Positions 44,323-53,791 are shown, counted from the stretch's first letter. The stretch: 64,000 nucleotides of DNA from Pedobacter foliorum (GCF_013266735.1 NZ_JABSNU010000001.1:1-64000); one strand, 5' to 3'. Notes: generated by a model not told the origin, from the letters alone. Made by a program: numbers and translations.

Positions 44323-45390
44323 TTATTTTGACTTATGTTTTGGTTTGGAGATTTCTTTCTTAAGCTCCATTAACACATCAATATCCTTTTGTCTTATTTT
44401 TCCTTCTCTGTTAGGAGGAGTATTTAATATTAAGATATTGTTTTGGGCAGTTGCTATTTTATAATCCTGTACCAAATTCTCAATAGATTTATAAGTAGTG
44501 TCTTTGGTATTGTAAAACCATTTTGAGCTTACGCATATGGTAGACTCCCAGGGCATGTAATAGCTCTCATTGTCATGAGAAAATACTTTAGGATCTGGTG
44601 TTGCCGGAAGGCACGGATCGCCTAATCTAAAATCACTTGGGAAATATCTAATAGGATATCCCTCTTTTTGCTGATCAGGGAGTACTGCATGTTGGTCAGA
44701 ATTTCCGGGTGCACCTATCGTCCAGTTAATTCCTACCTGGCATTGAGGTTCTTTTGATTTAATCGCTTTGTAAAGATCAGCTGCAGGCCATCTGGTATTT
44801 GGTTTCTCCCAGCCTCCATCAAACCAAAACTCTACAATTTTAGTTTTATTTTTTTGAGCGATGGCAATCAATTCATTGATTTGATTAACCATATACTCAT
44901 TGTAAGCTTTATCTAATGTAGCATCTTGAACTTTACCATTTTCATGCCTGTCCCATAGAGAGTAATATAGGCCTAAGCCTATGTTGTATTTTTTGCATGC
45001 TTTAGCAACTGCATCTACAACGTTGGTTTTATTAGGCGAGCTGTTAACATCGTAAGTTGTGTACTTACTATCCCAAAGGCAGAAACCGTCATGGTGTTTG
45101 GTAATGAGAATTACATATTTCATTCCGGCATCTTTGGCGGTTTTAACCCATTGTTCTGCATCAATTGCCGAAGGATTATAGGAGCTTGGAGGCATAGTTC
45201 CATCTGTCCATTCTTCATCATGGAAAGTATTAATTCCAAAATGGATGAACATACCATATTTGCGATTTATTTGTTCTAACTGGTATTTTCCGGGTTTGGT
45301 AGAGGGGATAGGCGTTGTAATGCCTTGCTGGGCTACAGATAATTTTGCTAGCACAAGGAGCACTAAAAATAAGAGAGATTTTTTTTTCAT
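44323..45390 (-). CDS. Alpha-L-fucosidase, GH29
   Basis: A 355-residue protein with a signal peptide (MKKKSLLFLVLLVLAKLSVAQ). GH29 hallmarks are YGMFIHFGINTFHDEEW, the ITKHHDGFCLWDSKYT strand with catalytic-pocket His-His, and the nucleophile Asp191 in VEFWFDGGW. It consists of the TIM barrel only, without the C-terminal beta-sandwich found in longer enzymes. The enzyme removes alpha-linked L-fucose from glycans outside the cytoplasm. A striking 20-bp inverted repeat lies 31 bases upstream of the start. The two sugar dehydrogenases are convergent neighbours. Confidence 0.94.
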   Translation of the reverse strand: MKKKSLLFLVLLVLAKLSVAQQGITTPIPSTKPGKYQLEQINRKYGMFIHFGINTFHDEEWTDGTMPPSSYNPSAIDAEQWVKTAKDAGMKYVILITKHHDGFCLWDSKYTTYDVNSSPNKTNVVDAVAKACKKYNIGLGLYYSLWDRHENGKVQDATLDKAYNEYMVNQINELIAIAQKNKTKIVEFWFDGGWEKPNTRWPAADLYKAIKSKEPQCQVGINWTIGAPGNSDQHAVLPDQQKEGYPIRYFPSDFRLGDPCLPATPDPKVFSHDNESYYMPWESTICVSSKWFYNTKDTTYKSIENLVQDYKIATAQNNILILNTPPNREGKIRQKDIDVLMELKKEISKPKHKSK

Positions 45391-45420
45391 TGTGTGGGTT
45401 GTGTTTTGGTTTGTTCTTAT

Positions 45421-45468
45421 AATTTATTAAGCCTATTGTTCATTAGAAAACAATAGGCTTAATAAATT
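45421..45468. repeat. 20-bp perfect inverted repeat between cytochrome and fucosidase
   Basis: AATTTATTAAGCCTATTGTT (45421-45440) is exactly complementary to 45449-45468, with an eight-base spacer. It lies 78 bases downstream of the cytochrome stop and 31 bases upstream of the fucosidase start, both genes being on the minus strand. It may be a terminator (no clear T-tract follows), a leader structure or an operator. Confidence 0.7.
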
Positions 45469-45545
45469 GAAGGTAAAGAAACAAATTGGGAAACCCGATC
45501 TTTGGATGTTACTTAAAATTGCGCAAACGTTTGTGTATAATGCTT

Positions 45546-46523
45546 TTAGTGCTTATTTGACCTAACTTCTACTTTGTTTGCATTAGGTCTTAAACTTTTC
45601 AGATAGACATAGATTGACTCAATATCCTTTGTGTTCATACCTGCATACATAGTCCAGGGCATTGGAGTATTTAATTCATTTTTACCCATATGCTGAGGTT
45701 TGTAAGTATTATCGGTATATAGCTTAAATCTCTGTACGAAAGCCTCTTTGGACCATGAACCAATTCCATTTTGCTTATGCATTGTAATATTTGGAGAGGT
45801 TAAAGTTCCTGATGGTTGTATAAACTCCATTCCACCTCCAAATTCTGAACCAGCAACAATATTTCCTTTTTCACGCTTACTATGGCAATCTACGCAACCA
45901 GCTGCGTTTGCAATATATGCGCCGTACTTCACGCTATCTTTTTCATTTGGAATTGTTTGGAAATTTGCTGGTTCTGGAAGTGTTTTGTTTATCAAATTAA
46001 CAGGGAAGTTTAGTTTTGTTTCAGGAACCTGATTTTTTATAGGTTTAAGAGATCTTACATAAGCTATAATGCTATAGATATCTTCTTTGTCCATTTTTCC
46101 GAAACGGGAATAACCCATTAAAGAAAACAAAGCTTTACCGTCTTTGTTAACTCCAGTAGTTATTGCTCTTAGTATTTCGCCATCTGTCCAGTTTGCAAGT
46201 GAGTGAGGTGTAATATTTGCAGAATAGATTTGACCGGGCATACCCGTATTTTCGTCGAAAATTTCTCCACCCATACCCAGGGTTCCTGGTTTCATAGGAC
46301 CAGAATAGAGACTCCAGTCTCTGGAGCTGTGACAATCCATACAGGCTGCTACATGGTTGGCAAGATATTCTCCTCTTTTTAATCTTTCAGGTGTTCTTTC
46401 AATATTTATTGATAATGGCTTGCCGGTATTTGGTAAAGCCAGATTTATATAGGTGCCTCCGGCAAGTGCAATAATTAATACAAAGAGAATAAGGAAACCT
46501 AATACTTTTAGTGTTTTTTTCAT
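45546..46523 (-). CDS. Diheme c-type cytochrome
   Basis: A 325-residue protein with one N-terminal membrane helix (LKVLGFLILFVLIIALAGGTYI), so it is probably anchored with its heme domains in the periplasm. Two CxxCH sites are present: CMDCH at 61-65 and CVDCH near 210. The two halves are clearly related, each with an SxNITxH strand after the heme site (YSANITPHSLANWTDGEI, TSPNITMHKQNGIGSWSKEA). Such diheme proteins pass electrons from periplasmic dehydrogenases to oxidases. No cognate dehydrogenase lies directly next to it. Confidence 0.93.
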   Translation of the reverse strand: MKKTLKVLGFLILFVLIIALAGGTYINLALPNTGKPLSINIERTPERLKRGEYLANHVAACMDCHSSRDWSLYSGPMKPGTLGMGGEIFDENTGMPGQIYSANITPHSLANWTDGEILRAITTGVNKDGKALFSLMGYSRFGKMDKEDIYSIIAYVRSLKPIKNQVPETKLNFPVNLINKTLPEPANFQTIPNEKDSVKYGAYIANAAGCVDCHSKREKGNIVAGSEFGGGMEFIQPSGTLTSPNITMHKQNGIGSWSKEAFVQRFKLYTDNTYKPQHMGKNELNTPMPWTMYAGMNTKDIESIYVYLKSLRPNANKVEVRSNKH

Positions 46524-47100
46524 TTAGAACGTTTTAATATTTACTGATCAATTTCTTTTTACCTTTCATTTGGCTATTAATAGGTGTTGTAAAACTAAAT
46601 AACTATGCAGGAGTAAAATGATTCCATAACACCAAATAAAGGCCTTTTGATAAAAGTCTAATTGACAATTGAGTTATTCATATTAAGTTTGGATAGAGAG
46701 TTAATTAAAAGTTAATTTTCTGTTTTTGTAGTCTTATGTTTATATTTTTTTCTTAAAGAAAACGTGTCCGATTAAGAAGTATGTTGATCTCATTTTTTCA
46801 CGAATAATACACCTGATAATCCTATGTTAGTGTATTTGTTACACTATTAAATTTTAATTGTCTGTTTTATAGGTGTTTAAAACAAAGTATTAATTTTATT
46901 ACAAAGTAATACATAAAAGTTATAACTTTATTGAAACCATGATAATGTTACATTCACGCTTGCTAAAACATGTTAGTGTGAGTTAACTTTATTAAGTACC
47001 AAACCAAAATAAACCAAATTAGAACCATGTGTAATTGTGTAAATTGTTACATGCCTATGGCATGCATAGGACTTTCGTGGTTAACCCTTATCACGAAAAT
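46524..47100. other. Long AT-rich regulatory region between divergent genes
   Basis: This 577-base gap holds a consensus promoter (46662-46691), a 7-bp dyad TAGTGTA/TACACTA (46828-46846), and a 10-mer ATGTTAGTGT repeated at 46824-46833 and 46970-46979. The frame of the next gene opens within it at a TTG (47035), but the real start is at 47101. No small gene was seen. Confidence 0.6.
46662..46691 (+). promoter_or_regulatory. -33/-7 promoter upstream of the FG-GAP operon
   Basis: TTG (46662-46664), a 19-base spacer and TAAGTTTG (46684-46691) match the Bacteroidota consensus exactly. The start would be near 46698, leaving a leader of about 400 bases before the ATG at 47101. Either the leader is long and regulated, or a nearer promoter was missed. 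Confidence 0.5.
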
Positions 47101-50100
47101 ATGAAGAGACTTTACTATTCTGTTATTTTCCTTTTAGCACTGTCGGCCTGTAAACAGCCTGCTAAAGAGATAGGAAATACTGTTGCTGAAAATCCACTGT
47201 TCAAATTACTGGATACAACGCAGACCAATATCTTTTTCGCAAATACTATAGTCGAGAATTTTGATCGAAATGTTTTCAATTATCCTGCTTTTTATAATGG
47301 TGCAGGTGTGTCTGTCGGAGATTTGAATAATGATGGGCTGGAAGATTTGTATTTTTCAGGTAACATGACCTCTAATAAGCTTTATTTAAATAAAGGCAAT
47401 ATGAAATTCGAGGATGTCACGGATGTAGCAGGGGTTTCAGGCAGAGCTGAGGGGTGGAAGAATGGTGTTAATATGGCCGATGTTAATGGTGATGGGCTTC
47501 TGGATATGTACGTATGTTATTCGGGTAGCTATCCAGGTGAAAATAGAAAAAATCAATTGTTCATTAATAAGGGTCTAGGTGATAAAGGGATACCTCAGTT
47601 TAAAGAAGAAGCTGAGATTTATGGACTAGCAGATTCATCATATAGCACTCAATCTTATTTCTTTGACTATGATAGAGATGGAGATCTGGATATGTTACTG
47701 GTAAATGAAAATATCAGAATGCTTACTGATCTTGATGATGTTACTATTCAAGAGCTTCAAAGAACTCCTGATAATATATCCGGAACTAAACTTTTTAGAA
47801 ATGATGGCGGACATTTTAAAGATGTCACTTTGAAAGCTGGACTACATAGTTCTGTATTATCTTATGGATTAGGGGCGGGTATTGGAGATGTTAACGGAGA
47901 TGGATGGCCTGATATATATGTTTCAAATGATTATGCCGTAAGAGATTATTTATATATAAATAATAGAGACGGAACATTTACAGATCAACTTAAGACATCT
48001 GTTCAGCATATTTCTATTTTTTCGATGGGCAATAATATAGTAGATATCAATAATGATGGATTGATGGATATCTATACTTTGGATATGCTCCCGGAAGAAA
48101 ACCGCCGCCAAAAATTGCTTCAGGGCTTTGATAATTATGAATCCTTTAACCTTAATTTACGTAATGGTCTTTACTATCAGTTCATGCGCAATATGTTGCA
48201 TGTAAATAATGGTAATGGTACTTTTAGCGAAATGGGGCAATTGGCCGGTATTTCTAATACCGATTGGAGCTGGGCGCCTTTATTTGCAGATTTTGACAAT
48301 GATGGTTTGAAGGATCTTTTTGTAACCAACGGATACTTACATGATTTCACCAATATGGATGTTGTAAAGTATAATGCAAATTACTTTAACAGTATAAATG
48401 GTGAGGTAGAGCCTCGACATATTTTAGATATGTTAAGCAAGCTGCCTTCTTCTGATGTAAAGAACTATATCTATAAAAATAATGGAGACCTTACTTTTGC
48501 AAATAAAGGCTTTGATTGGGGAGTAAATATACCTTCTAACAGCAATGGGGCTGTCTATGCTGATCTCGATAATGATGGAGACCTGGATCTGATCGTTAAT
48601 AATATCAATAGACCAGCATTTATTTATCAGAATCAAGGTGATTCAACAGCTCATTATCTTAAAATAAAACTAGCCGGATTAAAACAGAATACGGAAGGGA
48701 TCGGCGCAAAAATCACTGTTTATTCAGGTGCTAAGCAGCAGACTTTAGAGCAAATGCCTTCTAAAGGCTATTTATCCAGTGTTTCTTCAATTTTACACTA
48801 CGGTCTGGGTAAGACAACCACAATTGATTCGGTTTCTATTGTATGGCAAAGTGGTAAAAAACAGGTTTTAACTAAAGTTAAAAGCAACCAATTGCTAGCG
48901 TTAAATGAAAAGGATGCAGTATTAAATAATCAGAAACCAGTAGTTAAGCCTACATTTTTTAAAGAAGTGCAGTCACCTATAGATTTTGCTAAAAGTAAAA
49001 ATGACATTAATGATTTCAAGCGCCAGCCTTTAATGACCAATCCACAGTCTTTTGCAGGACCTTGTATAACTAAAGGAGATGTAAATAAAGATGGATTAGA
49101 AGATGTTTATGTAGGCGGGAGTAAGAATGAGCCGGGTGCATTATACATTCAACAAAAAAACGGCAGGTTTATAAAAAATCAGAAGCCTTTTGAAGGTGAT
49201 AAAGATAGTGAGGATGCAGACGCTGTATTTTTTGATGCCAATGGTGATGGGTTTATTGATTTATATGTCGTAAGTGGTGGCTATCATAGTTTTGCGGTTA
49301 ATGATCCTTTATTGCAAGATCGCTTGTATATTAATGATGGCAAAGGAAATCTTTTAAAATCGGCCAACTCGCTACCGGAAATGCGCGAAAGTAAAAGCTG
49401 TGCACGTGTAGTTGACTTTAATGGAGATGGCCATCCTGATATTTTTGTTGGTGGCCGTGTTGTTCCAGGCAGATATCCCGAGGCGCCTAAGAGTTATCTT
49501 TTAATAAATGATGGTAAAGGTCATTTTGTAGATCAACTAAATCTTATTTCTCCGGAATTGAGTCAATTAGGGATGGTTACTGATGCCGCCTGGATTGATT
49601 TGAATGGTGATAAAAAACAAGATTTGGTTGTAGTGGGAGAGTGGATGCCTGTAAGTGCTTTCATTAATATGAATGGGAAATTGGTCAATAAGACCAAAGA
49701 TTATTTTGATAAAGAGTATAGTGGTTGGTGGAGTAAACTACAGGTGGGTGATTTTAATGAGGATGGAAAACCAGATTTAATAGTCGGAAATCTCGGCTTA
49801 AATAGTCAATGTAAGGTTAGTGATGCGGAGCCAGCAGAAATGCATTATAAAGACTTTGATGATAATGGCGCTATAGATCCTATTCTTTGTTTCTACATTA
49901 TGGGTAAAAGCTATCCATACATCACAAGAGATGAATTATTGGATCAGATGAGTATCATGCGGCCACGCTTTCCTGATTATAAAAGCTATGCAGACGCCAC
50001 TCTGAAAGATGTTTTTACTGCTGATGAATTAAAAGGAGCTAAATATCTGAAAGCTAATTGTCTTAAGACCACCTATTTTCAAAGTGGTACAAACGGTCGT

Positions 50101-50421
50101 TTTCAAGAGAAAACATTACCATTAGAAGTTCAAATGTCTCCGGTCTATACCATAACAACAGTTGATTATGATGGAGATGGCCATAAGGATTTGGTATTGT
50201 GTGGCAATATGAATCAGGCCAGACTTCGTTTTGGAAAATATGATGCCAATTATGGCTTGTTATTAAAGGGGAATGGAAAAGGTGGATTTAATTATATCCC
50301 ACAATACATATCCGGATTTAAGCTTCAAGGAGATGTTAGAGGTGCAATAGAGATTAACCACACACTAGTCTTCGGTATCAATCAAGTAGGAGCAAAAGCC
50401 TACCAGTTAAAACAACAATAG
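47101..50421 (+). CDS. FG-GAP/VCBS-repeat lipoprotein with ASPIC/UnbV domain
   Basis: A 1106-residue lipoprotein from ATG 47101 (MKRLYYSVIFLLALSAC; lipobox LSAC). More than a dozen Ca-binding loops of the DxNxDGxxD type are spread over two propeller-like halves, for example DLNNDGLED, DVNGDGLLD, DLDNDGDLD, DFNGDGHPD and DYDGDGHKD. Between them, about residues 530-600, lies an ASPIC/UnbV domain (GIGAKITVYSG ... SVSIVWQSGKKQVL). This CRTAC1-like architecture is common in Bacteroidota surface proteins of unknown role. The haloperoxidase-like gene starts 17 bases downstream. Confidence 0.9.
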   Translation: MKRLYYSVIFLLALSACKQPAKEIGNTVAENPLFKLLDTTQTNIFFANTIVENFDRNVFNYPAFYNGAGVSVGDLNNDGLEDLYFSGNMTSNKLYLNKGNMKFEDVTDVAGVSGRAEGWKNGVNMADVNGDGLLDMYVCYSGSYPGENRKNQLFINKGLGDKGIPQFKEEAEIYGLADSSYSTQSYFFDYDRDGDLDMLLVNENIRMLTDLDDVTIQELQRTPDNISGTKLFRNDGGHFKDVTLKAGLHSSVLSYGLGAGIGDVNGDGWPDIYVSNDYAVRDYLYINNRDGTFTDQLKTSVQHISIFSMGNNIVDINNDGLMDIYTLDMLPEENRRQKLLQGFDNYESFNLNLRNGLYYQFMRNMLHVNNGNGTFSEMGQLAGISNTDWSWAPLFADFDNDGLKDLFVTNGYLHDFTNMDVVKYNANYFNSINGEVEPRHILDMLSKLPSSDVKNYIYKNNGDLTFANKGFDWGVNIPSNSNGAVYADLDNDGDLDLIVNNINRPAFIYQNQGDSTAHYLKIKLAGLKQNTEGIGAKITVYSGAKQQTLEQMPSKGYLSSVSSILHYGLGKTTTIDSVSIVWQSGKKQVLTKVKSNQLLALNEKDAVLNNQKPVVKPTFFKEVQSPIDFAKSKNDINDFKRQPLMTNPQSFAGPCITKGDVNKDGLEDVYVGGSKNEPGALYIQQKNGRFIKNQKPFEGDKDSEDADAVFFDANGDGFIDLYVVSGGYHSFAVNDPLLQDRLYINDGKGNLLKSANSLPEMRESKSCARVVDFNGDGHPDIFVGGRVVPGRYPEAPKSYLLINDGKGHFVDQLNLISPELSQLGMVTDAAWIDLNGDKKQDLVVVGEWMPVSAFINMNGKLVNKTKDYFDKEYSGWWSKLQVGDFNEDGKPDLIVGNLGLNSQCKVSDAEPAEMHYKDFDDNGAIDPILCFYIMGKSYPYITRDELLDQMSIMRPRFPDYKSYADATLKDVFTADELKGAKYLKANCLKTTYFQSGTNGRFQEKTLPLEVQMSPVYTITTVDYDGDGHKDLVLCGNMNQARLRFGKYDANYGLLLKGNGKGGFNYIPQYISGFKLQGDVRGAIEINHTLVFGINQVGAKAYQLKQQ

Positions 50422-50438
50422 AATTACTGTTAATTAGT

Positions 50439-51767
50439 ATGAGAAAACTACTATTCTTAAGTTTATGCATAGTGTGCTTCATTGGATGTAGCAAGCATGA
50501 AAAGTCACCTGAATTAAGTAACAAGGACATCGCGAAAGTTCTGGATGAAATGACAGCACTTATGATTCATGACGTAACAAATCCACCTTTAGCGGCTAGA
50601 TTTTTTACCTATGCCAGCCTTTCCGGTTATGAGGTTGTAGTGCAGAATGATTCGAATTGCATTTCAATGAAAGGTGTATTGAATGATTATCCTGATATTG
50701 TTAAGCCATCTGTTCCAGGTCCGCATTCTTATCAACTGAGTGCCATTTTAGCGATGATCGCGACTGCAAAGAAAATGCAACCCTCAGGAAGTTTATTTGA
50801 AAAGTATGAACAAGTATTTTTAGATTCCTGCAAAAAAATAGGATTCTCTGATGATGTTATGGAGAATTCTAAACTGTATGGTCAGCAAATCAGTAAGCAG
50901 ATACTGGCATATGCAAAAGCAGACAGATATAATAGAATCAGCAATTATCCACGTTATACTCCGTTAACAAAAGAAGGAAGTTGGTATCCTACGCCTCCGG
51001 GCTATTTTGCACCGGTAGAACCATATTTTAATACAATCCGTCCATTCGCTTTAGATTCTTGTTCTCAATTTAAGCCGGTACCTCCTGTTCCTTTTTCTAA
51101 GGATAAAAATTCAGCATTTTATAAATTAATGCTGGGTAACTATGTCGATGGCGGTGCGGGATTAACTCCTGAACGCAGGGCTATAGCTGCATTTTGGGAT
51201 TGTAATCCTTTTGCATTAAAAAGTGATGGACATCTGTTAACCGGTATGAAAAAAATATCGCCGGGAGCTCATTGGATGGGTATAGCAGGAATCGCCTGCC
51301 AACAGTCAAAGTTTAATTTTTCTAAATCTATGGAAGTCTATACTATAGTAGCTGCAGGCTTAACAGATAGCTTTATCAGTTGCTGGGATGAAAAATTCAG
51401 AAGCAATAGAATACGTCCGGAAACAGCAATCAGAAGCTATATAGATCCTAAATGGAAACCATTATTACAGACCCCTCCATTTCCAGAGTATTTGAGTGGA
51501 CATTCTTCTATCTCTGCAGCATCTTCGGTTATCTTAACTCACTATTTTGGTGATAATTATCATTATACTGATAATGTTGAGGAAGCATATGGTTTGCCTG
51601 CTAGAAAATTTACCTCATTTAAAGAAGCTGCAAAAGAAGGAGCTATTAGTAGGTATTGGGGAGGTATCCATTTTATGGATGCAATAGATAATGGTATGAC
51701 CACTGGTAACGGTGTTGGAGAATGGATAGTTTCCAAATTGAAAGCAAAACAAGCAAAACAGTCTTAA
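50439..51767 (+). CDS. Vanadium-dependent haloperoxidase-like lipoprotein
   Basis: A 442-residue lipoprotein (MRKLLFLSLCIVCFIGC). The vanadate-binding motifs are in order: KFRSNRIRP (KX6RP, near residue 318), EYLSGHSS with the catalytic His near 352, and SRYWGGIH with the axial His near 411. It belongs to the PAP2/haloperoxidase superfamily in the bacterial form. It may oxidise halides or act as a phosphatase; the metal cannot be told from sequence. It is the second gene of a three-gene unit with the FG-GAP lipoprotein and a barrel protein. Confidence 0.9.
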   Translation: MRKLLFLSLCIVCFIGCSKHEKSPELSNKDIAKVLDEMTALMIHDVTNPPLAARFFTYASLSGYEVVVQNDSNCISMKGVLNDYPDIVKPSVPGPHSYQLSAILAMIATAKKMQPSGSLFEKYEQVFLDSCKKIGFSDDVMENSKLYGQQISKQILAYAKADRYNRISNYPRYTPLTKEGSWYPTPPGYFAPVEPYFNTIRPFALDSCSQFKPVPPVPFSKDKNSAFYKLMLGNYVDGGAGLTPERRAIAAFWDCNPFALKSDGHLLTGMKKISPGAHWMGIAGIACQQSKFNFSKSMEVYTIVAAGLTDSFISCWDEKFRSNRIRPETAIRSYIDPKWKPLLQTPPFPEYLSGHSSISAASSVILTHYFGDNYHYTDNVEEAYGLPARKFTSFKEAAKEGAISRYWGGIHFMDAIDNGMTTGNGVGEWIVSKLKAKQAKQS

Positions 51768-51810
51768 AAAGAAACCAAATCAAATAAATTATATAATCTA
51801 AAAATCAATT

Positions 51811-52890
51811 ATGAAGAAAATCTTTACCACGCTCACCATTCTGTTAATTTCCGCTAAAGTTTTTTCCCAGGGCTGCGTAGCAATCCGCAGTACTGGAGGC
51901 GTTTGCTCAATGACTGAGCATCCAGACAGCTCACTGACTTCTGATGGTGGAAGCTGGGTTTTTAATGCCAATACCCGTTATTTTAAATCAAACAAACACT
52001 TTAAAGGTGATGTCTATCAAAAAGAACGTATTGAACTAGGAACTGAGGTAATTAACCACCAGTTTGCTACTGATCTATCCTTAATAAGAATATTTAATAG
52101 CCGTTGGTCTATGATGGTAGATGTGCCTATTATATCAAATGCCAGATCATCATTGTATGAGCATGGAAGGAAAGAAAGACATAGCATGCATTCTTTTGGA
52201 TTAGGTGACATTCGTGTTGCCGCTTATCGTTGGTTGTTTAATCCTGCTACAAGTCCAAAGGCAAATGTTCAGGTCGGATTAGGAATAAAATTCGCAACAG
52301 GAGATTACGACTACAAAGATTACTGGCAGAACGTAGGACCTGGTGGTGGACCAGAGTTACGTACTGTTGATCAGTCAATTCAATTAGGTGATGGAGGCAC
52401 AGGTCTTACCCTTGAGCTTAATTCATTTGTTAATATAAAAAACAATCTAGGATTGTATGCCAATGCTTTTTACTTAAGCAATCCACGTCAAAATAATGGA
52501 GTTAGAACATACCGCGAATTGGTAAGTCCTAGTTTAGCCAATGAGGCAATAAGTAGTGTTCCAGATCAGTTTATGGCCAGAGTGGGCGCAAACTATGCCG
52601 TAGATAAATTGGTTATTTCTGCAGGTGGCCGTATTGAGGGTATTCCAATCCATGATGTTATAGGTGGTAGTGGAGATTTTCGTAGACCAGGATATGTAAT
52701 ATCTGTTGAGCCAAGTCTTACCTATCAGTTAAGTAAAATAAATATCTATGCTTCTGTACCGGCAGCTATATACAGAAAAAGAACACAAAGTGTTACAGAT
52801 AGAGCTAGATCAACCAACACCACATTTGTAAATGGTGATGCTGCTTTTGCAGATTATTCAATAAATCTGGGTATTTCATTCAGACTTTAA
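51811..52890 (+). CDS. Outer-membrane beta-barrel protein of the haloperoxidase unit
   Basis: A 359-residue protein with a signal peptide (MKKIFTTLTILLISAKVFSQ). The N-terminal mature part has Cys-containing GCVAIRSTGGVCSM, followed by 12-14 predicted amphipathic strands (WSMMVDVPIISNARS, VQVGLGIKFATGDYDY, VISAGGRIEGIPIHD). The end is a typical C-terminal barrel strand SINLGISFRL. The two early Cys could form a disulfide. It probably forms a pore or scaffold for the two lipoproteins encoded upstream; this is inferred from the 43-base gap and shared terminator. Confidence 0.8.
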   Translation: MKKIFTTLTILLISAKVFSQGCVAIRSTGGVCSMTEHPDSSLTSDGGSWVFNANTRYFKSNKHFKGDVYQKERIELGTEVINHQFATDLSLIRIFNSRWSMMVDVPIISNARSSLYEHGRKERHSMHSFGLGDIRVAAYRWLFNPATSPKANVQVGLGIKFATGDYDYKDYWQNVGPGGGPELRTVDQSIQLGDGGTGLTLELNSFVNIKNNLGLYANAFYLSNPRQNNGVRTYRELVSPSLANEAISSVPDQFMARVGANYAVDKLVISAGGRIEGIPIHDVIGGSGDFRRPGYVISVEPSLTYQLSKINIYASVPAAIYRKRTQSVTDRARSTNTTFVNGDAAFADYSINLGISFRL

Positions 52891-52900
52891 TAATTAAAAC

Positions 52901-52957
52901 GATAAACAAAAAAAGTTCCAAAGATGCAATCGCAATTTGGAACTTTTTTCGTTTATC
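52901..52957. terminator. Bidirectional terminator
   Basis: AAAAAAGTTCCAAA faces TTTGGAACTTTTTT, with an outer clamp GATAAAC (52901-52907) and GTTTATC (52951-52957). It separates the barrel gene from the convergent glutaminyl cyclase gene. Confidence 0.88.
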
Positions 52958-52972
52958 AGAATAGGAATCAAT

Positions 52973-53791
52973 CTATTTACGGAATTCTATTTCATATATG
53001 TGTTCCCACATTTTACCGGTTATGTAAACTTTGTTTGTCTTGGCATCATAAGCAATGCCGTTCATTTCTACTCCATTAGGGTTGGTATGTTTTTCGTTGG
53101 TGTAAACACTGGTCAAATCCAATCTGCCTACAACTTTACCATTTGAAGGATCAATTTTAATTATTGAATTTGCGAGCCATATATTAGCATAAATATAGCC
53201 ATCAATAAATTCCAGCTCATTTAGCATATCTAGTGACTCGCCATATTTAGTAACATTTAAGGTTTTAATAGGCTTTAAATCATTAGGGCTAAGATAGGTT
53301 AGCTGACTAGTCCCATCACTCATAATAAGATACTTGCCGTCATTAGTTAAGCCCCATCCCTCAAGGTTAGAGTAGGTAAACTCACGTAATTTTTTAAAGG
53401 TTTTAGCATCGTAAACAAAACCAACCTGGTTTTTATAAGTAAGCTGATATAAAAGATTGTTTAATATAGTGATACCTTCGCCAAAGTATTTGGTTTTATC
53501 CAACTCTACTAAAGTCTCCATTTTACCGGTTTTCAAATCCACTTTCACAATTAGTGATTTCGAATCTTTAAATTCTTCAGGTGAGCCGGTACTTTCAATC
53601 AGGTCTCCATTATGTACAATTAAACCCTCAGTAAATAATGTTTTGTCGTGAGGTAACACATTTTTTACTTTAAAATCAATGTTCTCAATCGTGTCATTTG
53701 AGGGGGAGTTAGTTTCATTTACTTTGGTATTGTTTTGACAGCTTTGAAGTAATACCAATAAAGCAAAAGGCAATAAATAGGTTTTTTTCAT
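52973..53791 (-). CDS. Glutaminyl-peptide cyclotransferase lipoprotein (bacterial/plant type)
   Basis: A 272-residue lipoprotein (MKKTYLLPFALLVLLQSC; lipobox LQSC), then a linker and a five-bladed propeller of the type-2 glutaminyl cyclase family. Conserved pieces are KTLFTEGLIVHNGDLIESTG, YFGEGITIL, LEGWGLTNDGKYLIMSDGT, LNELEFIDGYIYANIW and MNGIAYD. The enzyme converts N-terminal Gln to pyroglutamate, in this case on exported proteins. In Bacteroidota many signal peptidase I products begin with Gln, so such an enzyme fits the periplasm. It has its own divergent promoter region. Confidence 0.92.
   Translation of the reverse strand: MKKTYLLPFALLVLLQSCQNNTKVNETNSPSNDTIENIDFKVKNVLPHDKTLFTEGLIVHNGDLIESTGSPEEFKDSKSLIVKVDLKTGKMETLVELDKTKYFGEGITILNNLLYQLTYKNQVGFVYDAKTFKKLREFTYSNLEGWGLTNDGKYLIMSDGTSQLTYLSPNDLKPIKTLNVTKYGESLDMLNELEFIDGYIYANIWLANSIIKIDPSNGKVVGRLDLTSVYTNEKHTNPNGVEMNGIAYDAKTNKVYITGKMWEHIYEIEFRK

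Noticed and set aside
45748..46032. 94-residue open frame on the plus strand
   Set aside because: Complementary to the heme-containing cytochrome gene, which has both CxxCH sites intact.
47035..47100. N-terminal extension of the FG-GAP lipoprotein
   Set aside because: The extension begins at TTG and precedes a clear lipoprotein signal that starts at ATG 47101.
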